From CAYJRR01 sp964372275 [NCBI: uncultured bacterium] (GTDB lineage: Bacteria > CAYJRR01), in assembly GCA_964372275.1 (NCBI GenBank), contig CAYJRR010000041.1, forward strand, positions 9,188 through 34,317: DNA of 25,130 nucleotides. Reading direction: 5' to 3'. Positions 8,321 to 15,781 of the stretch are shown here, one piece after another. Position 1 is the first letter of the stretch, and every line of letters starts with the position of its first letter. Under the pieces are notes generated by a model. That model was not told the origin of the DNA. It searched no databases and saw only the letters and a list, made by a program, of their open reading frames with translations. A program made the translations under genes and the position numbers.

Positions 8321-9502
8321 TCAGCCCATCGCCTGCTCGAGGTCGGCGATCAGGTCGTCGGCGTGCTCCAGACCGACCGACAGCCGCACCAGCCCGTCGC
8401 CGATGCCGATCGCCCGGCGCTTCTCCGGCTCGACCGAGGCGTGGGTCATGATCGCCGGATGCTCGATCAGCGATTCGAAGCCACCGAGGCTCTCGGCGCA
8501 GGTGAACAGCTTGCACCTCGTCATCAGCCGCCGCGAGGGCTCCAGGCCCCCCTTCACCTCGAACGAGATCATCCCGCCGAATCCGCTCATCTGCCGCGCG
8601 GCTGTCGTGTGCTGCGGATGGCTCGCGAGCCCCGGGTAGATCACCCGCGAGACGTCGCGCCGCTCGGAGAGCCACCGCGCGATCGCCTCCGCGTTCCGCT
8701 CGTGACGCTCCATCCGGAGCGCGAGCGTCCGCAGGCCGCGCAAGGTGAGGAAGCAGTCCATCGGGGACGGCACCGCGCCGATGGCGTTCTGCAGGAAGCG
8801 GAGCCGCTCGGCGTGGGCGGCGTCGCGCGTCACGACGGCGCCGCCGACGACGTCGGCGTGGCCGTTCAGATACTTCGTCGTGGAGTGCACGACGACGTCG
8901 ATCCCCAGGTCGAGCGGCCGCTGGAAGATCGGCGTGGCGAAGGTGTTGTCGACGATCGAGACCAGCCCCTTCACCCGGCAGAACTCCGCCAGCGCGCGGA
9001 GGTCGATCACCTTCAACAGCGGGTTGGTCGGCGTCTCGACCCACACCGCGCGCGTGTTCGGCCGCCACGCGCGCTCCAGGTTCGCCGGGTCGGTGAGGTC
9101 GGTGAAGGTGAACTGGAAGCCGTCGCGGGAGAGGACCTTGTCGAACAGGCGATAGGTCCCGCCGTAGACGTCGTCGGAGACGATGACGTGATCGCCGGCG
9201 CCGAAGAGGTGGAGCACCGTGGCGGTGGCGGCGCTGCCGGAGGCGAAGGCGAGACCCTTGGCCCCCCCGGCCGGGTCCGCGTCCTCCAGGGCGGCGATCG
9301 CGGCCTCGAGCGCCTCACGGGTGGGGTTCTGCGTCCGCGAGTACTCGTACCCCTTGTGGACCCCCGGCGCCTCCTGCGCGTAGGTCGAGGTGTAGAAGAC
9401 CGGCGTGGTGACCGCGCCGGTCACCGGCTCCGGCTTGGATCCGGCGTGAGTGGCGATCGTCTCCAGTCGCGGGGCGCGTGCGTGGGCCATCGTCTTGACC
9501 AT
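8321..9502 (-). CDS. PLP-dependent cystathionine gamma-lyase / gamma-synthase
   Basis: Cys/Met metabolism PLP enzyme (393 residues from the ATG at 9502). It carries the Tyr-Ser-Arg...Asn-Pro-Thr-Arg phosphate-binding motif (54-62), the PLP-stacking Tyr in Asp-Val-Tyr-Gly-Gly (113), D185, and the Schiff-base lysine K210 in His-Ser-Thr-Thr-Lys-Tyr. The C-terminal Ser-Leu-Gly-Gly-Phe-Glu-Ser-Leu (E343) resembles gamma-lyases more than beta-lyases, but gamma-synthases share it. Together with the cystathionine beta-synthase at 15782-17200 it could complete reverse transsulfuration from homocysteine to cysteine. The open frame continues far upstream through the opposite-strand kinase, but family similarity begins only at about 9502/9490. 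An ATG at 9490 is the alternative start. Neither has a good Shine-Dalgarno. Confidence 0.9.
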   Translation of the reverse strand: MVKTMAHARAPRLETIATHAGSKPEPVTGAVTTPVFYTSTYAQEAPGVHKGYEYSRTQNPTREALEAAIAALEDADPAGGAKGLAFASGSAATATVLHLFGAGDHVIVSDDVYGGTYRLFDKVLSRDGFQFTFTDLTDPANLERAWRPNTRAVWVETPTNPLLKVIDLRALAEFCRVKGLVSIVDNTFATPIFQRPLDLGIDVVVHSTTKYLNGHADVVGGAVVTRDAAHAERLRFLQNAIGAVPSPMDCFLTLRGLRTLALRMERHERNAEAIARWLSERRDVSRVIYPGLASHPQHTTAARQMSGFGGMISFEVKGGLEPSRRLMTRCKLFTCAESLGGFESLIEHPAIMTHASVEPEKRRAIGIGDGLVRLSVGLEHADDLIADLEQAMG

Positions 9503-9631
9503 TTCGTCGACCGGGGAAACTCCCGGACCGCGGACGATAGCAAGCAGGTCTCGATGCGAGCCAGCGTGTAAAAGATTCGCCTCCCCGATGAAGAACGGGG
9601 ACGCGACCGGGTATCCTATCGCTCGTATCGG
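9503..9631. other. Divergent intergenic region (lyase / kinase)
   Basis: This 129-bp gap drives divergent genes. It contains a small inverted repeat, CCCCG at 9583-9587 and CGGGG at 9596-9600 with an 8-base loop. A -10-like TATCCT lies at 9612-9617, only 14 bases before the kinase ATG, with no clear -35. I looked for a SAM- or cobalamin-type leader in front of the cystathionine enzyme and could not identify one by eye. Confidence 0.35.
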
Positions 9632-11188
9632 ATGGAAGCATACGGGCGCTATTCGCTGATCCGACGGATCGGCTCCGGGGGAATGGCCGAAGTCTGGAAG
9701 GCTCGCGCGGCGGGTCCGAGCGGCTTCCAGAAGGAGTTTGCGCTCAAGCGCGTGCTTCCTCACCTCACGGAGGATTCCGAGTTCGTCGAGATGTTCATCG
9801 ACGAGGCCAAGCTCGTCGCCGGCCTCGTCCATCCGAACATCGTCCAGGTCTTCGATTTCGGCAGCGTCGGAGCGCACGAGTACTACCTCGCGATGGAATA
9901 CGTCGCCGGCGCCAACCTCGCGTCGCTGCAAAAGCGACTGGAGGAGGCTCGGGCTCGATGGAGCCCGGACGTGGCCGCCTACATCACGATCGAAGCGTGC
10001 CGCGGTCTGGGGTACGCACACGAAAAGACCGACACCGACGGCAGGCCGCTCTCCTTGGTGCATCGCGATGTGTCGCCGCAGAACGTGCTCGTCTCCTTCG
10101 GCGGCGAGGTGAAGGTCACCGATTTCGGTATCGCCCGGGCGGCCCACACCACGTCGCGAACCGCGGCCGGACTCGTCCGCGGCAAGCTCGCCTACATGAG
10201 CCCGGAGCAGGCCGCCGGCGAGCCGATCGACGCGCGAAGCGACCTCTTTTCGCTGGGTCTGGTGCTCTATGAGCTGCTTTTTGGCCGCCGACTCTTCCAC
10301 GGCGGCTCCACCGAGATCGCGCGGCAGATCCAGGAGTTCACCTCCATCGCGCAGGAGGAGTTGGACGCCCTGCCACCGGCCATTGCCGACGTCCTGGTAT
10401 CGACGCTCGCGCTCGATCCGCGGGCGCGCTTCCAACGGGCGGCGGACCTGGAGGCATCGCTGGCCGGCTACCTTGGCGCGCGGTTGGTCGCGGCGCGCCG
10501 GGAGCTGTCCGAGCTGATCTGCCGCCTTTTCGAGGCGGAGCGGGTCCGGAACCGTTCCGACGAGAAGGGACCGGCCGAACGATCCACCGAGATGACGGAG
10601 GAGCTCGCGTCGGAACCGTTCCGCGGTGCGATGGCGATGGCGGCCTCCGGCGAGCCGCATCGGTCGTCCGAGATCGGATCGGACTCGGTGACGTTCCACG
10701 TGCCCGGTGTCGTGATCCGGGAGCAGGCCGGAGGACCGAGCCCGGGTCCGCTTTCCAGGCGACGTGCAGCGGCCGGGGTCGCCGTCGGCGCGGCAGGCGC
10801 GTTGTTCGCCGGTCTCTTCACCCATCGCTGGCTGTCGGAACCCCGTACCCGTCTTCAAGCGACCGAACCGAAGCCGGCACCGACTCCGATTGCGGCCGAG
10901 ACGACGCCCGGCGCCCCTTCACAGCGCAGCACGCCGAACCCGTCGACCGGGTACGCGACGCTGGGCGTCGCGGTGCGTCCCTGGGCGGAAGTCTGGATCG
11001 ACGGAAAGTTGATGGCCGCCGAAGCTTCGAACGTCACCTATCGCCTTCGCGCCGGCGTCCACCGCGTCCGCCTGGTCAATCCGGGAAACAACTTCTCCAA
11101 GGAGATTCCGGTGAAGCTCGATCCCGGCGCGAAGGCCACCGTCTCGGCAGACATCCGCACCGGTTCGATCCAGGTGGAGTCGCGATGA
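9632..11188 (+). CDS. Membrane Ser/Thr protein kinase with PEGA domain
   Basis: A 518-residue PknB-type kinase. The catalytic domain (about 7-285) is intact: glycine loop Gly-Ser-Gly-Gly-Met-Ala at 14-19, ATP-binding K39, helix C E58, His-Arg-Asp at 144-146, Asp-Phe-Gly at 164-166, and Ser-Pro-Glu at 190-192 as the APE equivalent. After a linker, one transmembrane segment (about 379-398) leads to a Pro/Thr-rich stretch and a C-terminal PEGA-type beta domain (about 441-509; Val-Trp-Ile-Asp-Gly-Lys, then Gly-Val-His-Arg-Val). The kinase is thus cytoplasmic and the PEGA domain outside the membrane. Its stop overlaps the next gene's start as ATGA, so the two are coupled. There is no Shine-Dalgarno before the ATG; a -10-like hexamer sits very close, so a leaderless transcript is possible. 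Confidence 0.93.
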   Translation: MEAYGRYSLIRRIGSGGMAEVWKARAAGPSGFQKEFALKRVLPHLTEDSEFVEMFIDEAKLVAGLVHPNIVQVFDFGSVGAHEYYLAMEYVAGANLASLQKRLEEARARWSPDVAAYITIEACRGLGYAHEKTDTDGRPLSLVHRDVSPQNVLVSFGGEVKVTDFGIARAAHTTSRTAAGLVRGKLAYMSPEQAAGEPIDARSDLFSLGLVLYELLFGRRLFHGGSTEIARQIQEFTSIAQEELDALPPAIADVLVSTLALDPRARFQRAADLEASLAGYLGARLVAARRELSELICRLFEAERVRNRSDEKGPAERSTEMTEELASEPFRGAMAMAASGEPHRSSEIGSDSVTFHVPGVVIREQAGGPSPGPLSRRRAAAGVAVGAAGALFAGLFTHRWLSEPRTRLQATEPKPAPTPIAAETTPGAPSQRSTPNPSTGYATLGVAVRPWAEVWIDGKLMAAEASNVTYRLRAGVHRVRLVNPGNNFSKEIPVKLDPGAKATVSADIRTGSIQVESR

Positions 11189-11769
11189 CCACGCCGACCC
11201 GACGGTCCTCGCTCCGCGCCTGGCTCGGGTTCGCCGCGCTGGTCGTTTCCCTTTGGTCGTGCGGTTCGACGTCCGATACCCCCGACTGGAAAGGTCCGCT
11301 GGACCAGTACGAGACGTGCTTCTTCTCCTGGACGAATATCTCGTGGGAACCCGGTCGATTCGACCTCTATATCGTCAGCTTCGATTCGGAGCTGCTCGAG
11401 CAAGGGACCGAGATCGCCTACGCCGACGCCGGGATCGGCGCCATCTTCCTTCACCATACGACGCTGGCCCCCGATCCCGTCGAGTATCTCTCCGCGTCGT
11501 TTTCGACCATCGGGCGTTTCCGAACCGAGAGCGATCTTCTTTATTTCGGGTCGCCCGTTGAGTTCGAGGACTCCGTCTCCAAGCAGTTCTTCGACGTCGA
11601 CGGCGGTAGTCCCGTCGGCGACGGGGGCGTCGGCACCTTCGACGGATGGTGGCGCACGCCCGAAGACTTGGATACCGAGCTCGATCGGGGAACGGGGAAC
11701 ATCCAGGTTACGATCGCCGGAACGGACTTTCAGCTGGGTCTTCTCACGTCGATCGCGTCCTGCAACTAG
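11185..11769 (+). CDS. Hypothetical lipoprotein coupled to the PEGA kinase
   Basis: A 194-residue protein of unknown function. Arg-rich N-terminus, hydrophobic core 12-22, and a lipobox-like Leu-Trp-Ser-Cys at 23-26 (Trp at -2 is unusual), so lipidation at C26 is likely. The mature part is acidic and aromatic, with alternating strand-like segments and many Asp/Gly (for example Asp-Gly-Gly near 137), suggesting a small beta-rich domain; a C-terminal Cys-Asn ends the protein. The ATG overlaps the kinase stop (ATGA), which implies translational coupling and a shared role, perhaps as the kinase's envelope partner (inference). Its TAG stop overlaps the stop of the opposite-strand gene. Confidence 0.78.
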   Translation: MTTPTRRSSLRAWLGFAALVVSLWSCGSTSDTPDWKGPLDQYETCFFSWTNISWEPGRFDLYIVSFDSELLEQGTEIAYADAGIGAIFLHHTTLAPDPVEYLSASFSTIGRFRTESDLLYFGSPVEFEDSVSKQFFDVDGGSPVGDGGVGTFDGWWRTPEDLDTELDRGTGNIQVTIAGTDFQLGLLTSIASCN

Positions 11770-13634
11770 AAGCGCACCCGGACGCCCGCGGTGAGCAGGT
11801 GCTCCGACTCCCGCAACACGGCCGACTCGAAGGCGAACGGATTCCGCGCCGGTCCTGTTCGCTGAACACGGCGTACCGTTCCCGTGTACCCCGCCGTCAC
11901 GTCGAGTCGCTCCGAGCCGGCGCACCCGTGCGTCGCCCGGAAGAGGAACGCACGGCCTGCGGCCGAGCCCCCATCATGTCCACTGGCGTTCGGTGGATCC
12001 TCGTCGAGCGTCCCCCAAACGGTCGTCCCCAGCTCGAGACTCGTCTCCTGCGCACGGGAGCCGAGGTGCCAATCCTGGGACAGTCCGACCGAGATCACGG
12101 CATCGGTCCGTCGATGGGACGGGAGAAGGCGAAGGGCGGCGCCATCGTCATCGCGAACGTCCTCCGACCGATGGCGTTCCGACTGGATCGACGCGTTCAG
12201 GATTGCGAACCGCGGCGCGCCGTCGGAGTGGCGAATCTTCCACCGGAGCCCACCGACCGCCCGTCCACGCAGGGTGGCACCGCCGTTCACCCGACTGCGC
12301 GTTCCGTCCGGAAGTCGGACGTCGAGCGTCGAAAGTCCGCCGCTGGCGAGGAGCGCTTCGAGCGACAGGAAGAACACCGACCGCCTGGCGCCGACGGCCA
12401 ACGTCGTACCACCGACCGAGAAGCCGGAGTCGAACGACGTTCCGCTCGACGCGATCGTCCGGCTCCGCAAGCCCGATACGACGGAGATCCGGCCGTCGAT
12501 CTCCCAGCGACTCCACGTCGGACGGGTCGGGTCCGTGGGTGGCGTCGGGATCGCGGATGGCATCGAGGCGGCGGGCGACTCCGGGGCGGCGACGACGGTT
12601 GCGGGGCTCCCTTTCGGAGCGGTCCGAAGCTTGGCCATCGCCCACGTCGCCATCCGATCCGCCGCTTCGACGGTCGTCGGATACACGCTGCTCGCGACGT
12701 AGCGACCTCCGCGCGCCGTCGAGATCAGGATGGCGCGGCTGCCAGCCTCCATGCCACCGCGTTCCGCGACGACCAGCAACCACTCGACATCGAGAAGCCC
12801 CGCGAGGTCGGCAAGCGCTGCAGCATGGCCCGCGGACGGACGTCCCTGCCAGACGAGGCTCGTGAGAGCGCCCTCGACCTCGGCGTCGACGGCAATCGGC
12901 AGAGGAATCGACAGACTCGCGTCGGCCGTCGCCTCGACCGTCTGGCTGACGGACCGGCGACCGCGCGACGACACGACCAGCCGATGCCTGCCGGGGACCA
13001 GTCGCAAGGGGAGCGCGGTTTCCCCCCCGTCGACCGAAAACCGCGCGTCCGAAGGGGCGTCCGTGACCGAAATCGAAACCACCGGGGGCAGACGCGGCCG
13101 GAGCTCCTCTACCAGGGATTGGACAGAGCGCCGGAACTCGGTGAGATCGACCTTCAGCGCCGGATCGAGAACCAACGCCTCGATCACCTCTCGCTCCGCC
13201 TGGGAACGATCGTCGAGCAGCAAGAACACGGTCGCCCGCCACAGGCGAACGCGCACCCGCTCGGCGAGCGTGAAGCCGTCGTGGCCGTCGAGGACCGTCG
13301 CATGGGCCGCAAAGCGATCGAGCGCCAGTGCCAGGCGATTGGCGAAGAAGGCTTCGGTCGCCTCGTGATGCAGGCGCTCGGCCTCGTCCCGAACCGCCGG
13401 CGCCACGGCGGACTCCCCTTCCGCAACGGTCGGGGCTAGCAGATCCACCAGCTTCTCGGTCGGGACCACGACGATGCCGGGTAGCTGCGAGAGACGCTCT
13501 TCGATCACGCGTTGGAAATACCCGACTCGTGCCGGTTCATCGCCGACGCAGATCAATCCGACGGTGCGAGTCGCCGTACCGCCGGTCGACACAGCGAGGA
13601 CGGTCGCCGCGAGGAGGAACGAAGGTTCGATCAC
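11766..13634 (-). CDS. PEGA-domain protein with probable C-terminal outer-membrane beta-barrel
   Basis: A 622-residue protein without a recognised family over its full length. A short signal-like N-terminus (3-21, cleavage near Gly-Thr-Ala) precedes a small alpha/beta region (24-70), a helical TPR-like region (about 82-175), and a PEGA-like beta domain (about 185-250, with Arg-Phe-Ser-Val-Asp-Gly and Val-Pro-Gly-Arg-His-Arg). A second alpha/beta region (255-345) and a Pro/Thr linker (about 355-372) follow. From about 375 the sequence alternates in strand-like fashion and ends Ala-Gly-Val-Arg-Val-Arg-Phe; a terminal Phe is the classic beta-signal of outer-membrane barrels. It probably senses or anchors envelope components for the flanking kinases (inference). 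The start is GTG at 13634; no better candidate lies upstream. Confidence 0.78.
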   Translation of the reverse strand: MIEPSFLLAATVLAVSTGGTATRTVGLICVGDEPARVGYFQRVIEERLSQLPGIVVVPTEKLVDLLAPTVAEGESAVAPAVRDEAERLHHEATEAFFANRLALALDRFAAHATVLDGHDGFTLAERVRVRLWRATVFLLLDDRSQAEREVIEALVLDPALKVDLTEFRRSVQSLVEELRPRLPPVVSISVTDAPSDARFSVDGGETALPLRLVPGRHRLVVSSRGRRSVSQTVEATADASLSIPLPIAVDAEVEGALTSLVWQGRPSAGHAAALADLAGLLDVEWLLVVAERGGMEAGSRAILISTARGGRYVASSVYPTTVEAADRMATWAMAKLRTAPKGSPATVVAAPESPAASMPSAIPTPPTDPTRPTWSRWEIDGRISVVSGLRSRTIASSGTSFDSGFSVGGTTLAVGARRSVFFLSLEALLASGGLSTLDVRLPDGTRSRVNGGATLRGRAVGGLRWKIRHSDGAPRFAILNASIQSERHRSEDVRDDDGAALRLLPSHRRTDAVISVGLSQDWHLGSRAQETSLELGTTVWGTLDEDPPNASGHDGGSAAGRAFLFRATHGCAGSERLDVTAGYTGTVRRVQRTGPARNPFAFESAVLRESEHLLTAGVRVRF

Positions 13635-13728
13635 AGACCGTTACGTCCGAGTATAGGTCGATCGGCGCCGGTGGAGAAAATGGCCGCTTCCAATCGCTCC
13701 GCATCCGCGACTACACTGCCGCGGCTTG
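13635..13728. promoter_or_regulatory. Divergent promoter region, second kinase / PEGA-barrel gene
   Basis: A roughly 94-bp gap between the GTG of the minus-strand barrel gene and the kinase start. On the plus strand, TACACT at 13712-13717 (4 of 6 to TATAAT) follows a weak TTCCAA at 13688-13693 with an 18-base spacer. This would start transcription within a few bases of the kinase start codon. Evidence is by eye and weak. Confidence 0.3.
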
Positions 13729-15099
13729 GTGCCGATTCCGCCGATCCGTTTCGGTCGGTACACCCTGCTGGCCCCGCTCGCCGCCGGAGGAATGGCCGAG
13801 CTGTTCCTCGCCCATTGCCCGGATGAACCGGGCTCCGGAATCGTCGTCCTCAAGCGCATCCTCGGACGGCACGCCGCCGACCCCGAATTCATTCGGATGT
13901 TCCTTGACGAGGTCGAGATCGCGCGCGACCTCCGGCACGAGAACATCGTTCCGATCCTCGACTACGGCGAGCTCGACGGCCAGTATTTCCTGACCATGCC
14001 CTACGTCGAGGGAAGCGATCTTTGGGCCTTGATCGAGGCCCTGCCGCGGGTTCGCGCGCGGTTCGGCGTCGCGGAAGCGGTTCACGCGGTCTCTGCCGTT
14101 TGCCGCGGACTGGAGTTCGCCCACTCCCGCACCGACGCGAAGGGGACGTCGCGCGAGATCGTCCACCGGGACATTTCGCCGGAGAACGTGCTCGCCTCGA
14201 TCGACGGGGAGCTGATGATTGCCGATTTCGGGATCGCGAAGGCCACCCACCGCAACGCACGGACGCGAGTGGGACTGGTGAAGGGGAAGCGGGCCTACAT
14301 GAGCCCGGAGATGGTGTGGGGAAAGCCGGTCGACCGCCGACATGACGTCTTCTCCGCCGGCGTGGTTCTGTGGGAGCTCCTCGCCGGTCGGCCGTTGTTC
14401 GAAGGTCGGACGGACCAGGAGTTGCTCGCTGCCCGGGTCTTCTCCGAGATCGAGAGACCCAGTCGATTCAATCCGGACGTGACGGAGGATCTCGACACGG
14501 CGGTCATGAAGGCGCTCGCATCCGACCGGGACGACCGATACGCGACGGCCCGGCAGTTCGGCGATGCGCTGGAGGACTGGCTGCGCCGCCGCCGGATCGA
14601 CGATGGACGTGCGCGGATCGCTTCGCTGGTGGCGCGCTGCCACGGCGAGACGCTGGCGCGGACGCGGGAGAAGCTCTACTCCGTCCTCACCGAGCATGGG
14701 CTGCTACCACCGGACGCATCGTCCGCGGCTCGCCTGGGCGAGATCCTCCGAAGCGACGCCGTGGCCGCAACGACGACCGTGGCGCGCGTGGTGCCGAGGC
14801 CACGAAGACACGCGCCGCCATCCCTGACGCAGGCGGCGGCGAAGACGACGATGTTCCAGGGTGCCGGCGGGGGTCCAAAGCTCGAACCATGGGAGCCTCC
14901 CTACGAGCCGGGGTTGACCGGCCTCATCCGCAAGAAGGCCGCGGAGATGACCACCGCCGTGGCCCAGGTGGTGCGACGGAGGCCGGCCGCAGCGCCGAGC
15001 GCACGCCCACGCGGACTGGCGCTGCAATGGTGGCTTCTCGGCGGGCTCTCCATCGGCGCATTGGTGGCCGCGAGCCTCGCCGCGCTCAATCGAATGTAG
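13729..15099 (+). CDS. Membrane-anchored Ser/Thr protein kinase
   Basis: About 456 residues (numbering here counts the TTG at 13726 as 1). PknB-type kinase with an intact catalytic core: glycine loop Ala-Ala-Gly-Gly-Met-Ala at 19-24 (first Gly replaced by Ala), K43, E62, His-Arg-Asp 147-149, Asp-Phe-Gly 167-169 and Ser-Pro-Glu 193-195. It is clearly a paralogue of the kinase at 9632-11188; both share the Arg-Tyr-x-Leu entry, the Val-His-Arg-Asp-x-Ser-Pro-x-Asn-Val-Leu loop and a Gly-Lys-x-Ala-Tyr-Met activation segment. A low-complexity linker (about 350-428) leads to a C-terminal TM anchor (about 431-452) with almost no outer domain, so unlike its paralogue it has no PEGA sensor. TTG and GTG codons are adjacent at the start and no Shine-Dalgarno is seen. 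The stop abuts that of the convergent gene with no gap. Confidence 0.92.
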   Translation: MPIPPIRFGRYTLLAPLAAGGMAELFLAHCPDEPGSGIVVLKRILGRHAADPEFIRMFLDEVEIARDLRHENIVPILDYGELDGQYFLTMPYVEGSDLWALIEALPRVRARFGVAEAVHAVSAVCRGLEFAHSRTDAKGTSREIVHRDISPENVLASIDGELMIADFGIAKATHRNARTRVGLVKGKRAYMSPEMVWGKPVDRRHDVFSAGVVLWELLAGRPLFEGRTDQELLAARVFSEIERPSRFNPDVTEDLDTAVMKALASDRDDRYATARQFGDALEDWLRRRRIDDGRARIASLVARCHGETLARTREKLYSVLTEHGLLPPDASSAARLGEILRSDAVAATTTVARVVPRPRRHAPPSLTQAAAKTTMFQGAGGGPKLEPWEPPYEPGLTGLIRKKAAEMTTAVAQVVRRRPAAAPSARPRGLALQWWLLGGLSIGALVAASLAALNRM

Positions 15100-15780
15100 C
15101 TACCGCCGGCGGCCGGCGTGTGCGGCCACGAAGGCGTCGACGCTGGGGAACTTCATCATCGGGTTGTTCACCCGCTCGTCCTTGATCGTCGAGACCGAGC
15201 GGCTGGCGTAGTTGTGACCCGGCAGGAGCACCGTCCCCCCGGGGAGCTTGGCCAGCTCCTCCAGGCTGCGATACATCTCCTCGGGACTGCCGCCGGGGAA
15301 GTCGGTCCGGCCGCAGCTCCCGATGAACAGGGTGTCCCCCGAGACGAGCGCCCCCTCCTTCCCGGTCGACTCGAGGAGGAAGCACTGGCTGCCCGGGGTG
15401 TGTCCCGGCGTGTGGAGGAAGCGGATCGACAGGCGGCCGATCGCCAACGTGTCGCCGTGATCGCGCGTCACCACCTCGCTCCGGCCGACGAGCGCCTGCA
15501 GGATCGTCTCCTCGTTCTTGTTCACGTGGAGCTTCGACTTCGTGGTCGTAAGTAGCCGATCGATCTGGTTGGTATGATCGGGATGCCAGTGGGTGACGAG
15601 CCCGCCGACGACCTCCATCCCGTCCCCCTTCGCCTGCTCCACGACGCGGTCGACCTCCCAGGCCGGATCGACCATCACGCACGCCTTCGCCTCGGGGTCG
15701 CCGATCAGGTAGACGAAGTTGGCCATCGGGCCGACTTCGATCTGGCGCAGGTAGAGCTCGTTCGCGGCGGGGGCCGCCAC
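15100..15780 (-). CDS. MBL-fold hydrolase, ETHE1/glyoxalase II-like (probable persulfide dioxygenase)
   Basis: A metallo-beta-lactamase-fold protein of 226 residues from the GTG at 15780. The metal motif is complete: H64-W-H66-P-D68-H69, H127 in His-Thr-Pro-Gly-His-Thr-Pro-Gly, D149 and H189. The segment Cys-Gly-Arg-Thr-Asp-Phe at 156-161 is the hallmark of the ETHE1 branch, whose members oxidise glutathione persulfide to sulfite with one Fe(II); glyoxalase II proper lacks it. The gene directly follows cystathionine beta-synthase, which can generate H2S or persulfides, so the context fits sulfide detoxification. The GTG sits 1 bp after the upstream stop and has a GGGAGGG Shine-Dalgarno 9 bases before it; a TTG at 15801 in the same frame is less likely. 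The activity is inferred, not proven; a thioesterase role is the alternative. Confidence 0.85.
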   Translation of the reverse strand: MAAPAANELYLRQIEVGPMANFVYLIGDPEAKACVMVDPAWEVDRVVEQAKGDGMEVVGGLVTHWHPDHTNQIDRLLTTTKSKLHVNKNEETILQALVGRSEVVTRDHGDTLAIGRLSIRFLHTPGHTPGSQCFLLESTGKEGALVSGDTLFIGSCGRTDFPGGSPEEMYRSLEELAKLPGGTVLLPGHNYASRSVSTIKDERVNNPMMKFPSVDAFVAAHAGRRR

Positions 15781-15781
15781 G

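Noticed and set aside
9583-9600. Small inverted repeat upstream of the cystathionine enzyme as a riboswitch or operator
   Set aside because: Only a 5-bp stem; no conserved riboswitch core could be recognised by eye, so it is mentioned only within the intergenic feature.
9503-10858. Open minus-strand frame extending the cystathionine lyase to 845 residues
   Set aside because: The extra N-terminal ~450 residues are the antisense of the kinase gene and show no family resemblance; the lyase family similarity begins at about 9502.
11646-13439. 597-residue plus-strand open frame opposite the PEGA-barrel gene
   Set aside because: Arg-rich shadow without signal or domain; the minus-strand frame has a signal peptide, a PEGA domain and a barrel-type terminal Phe.
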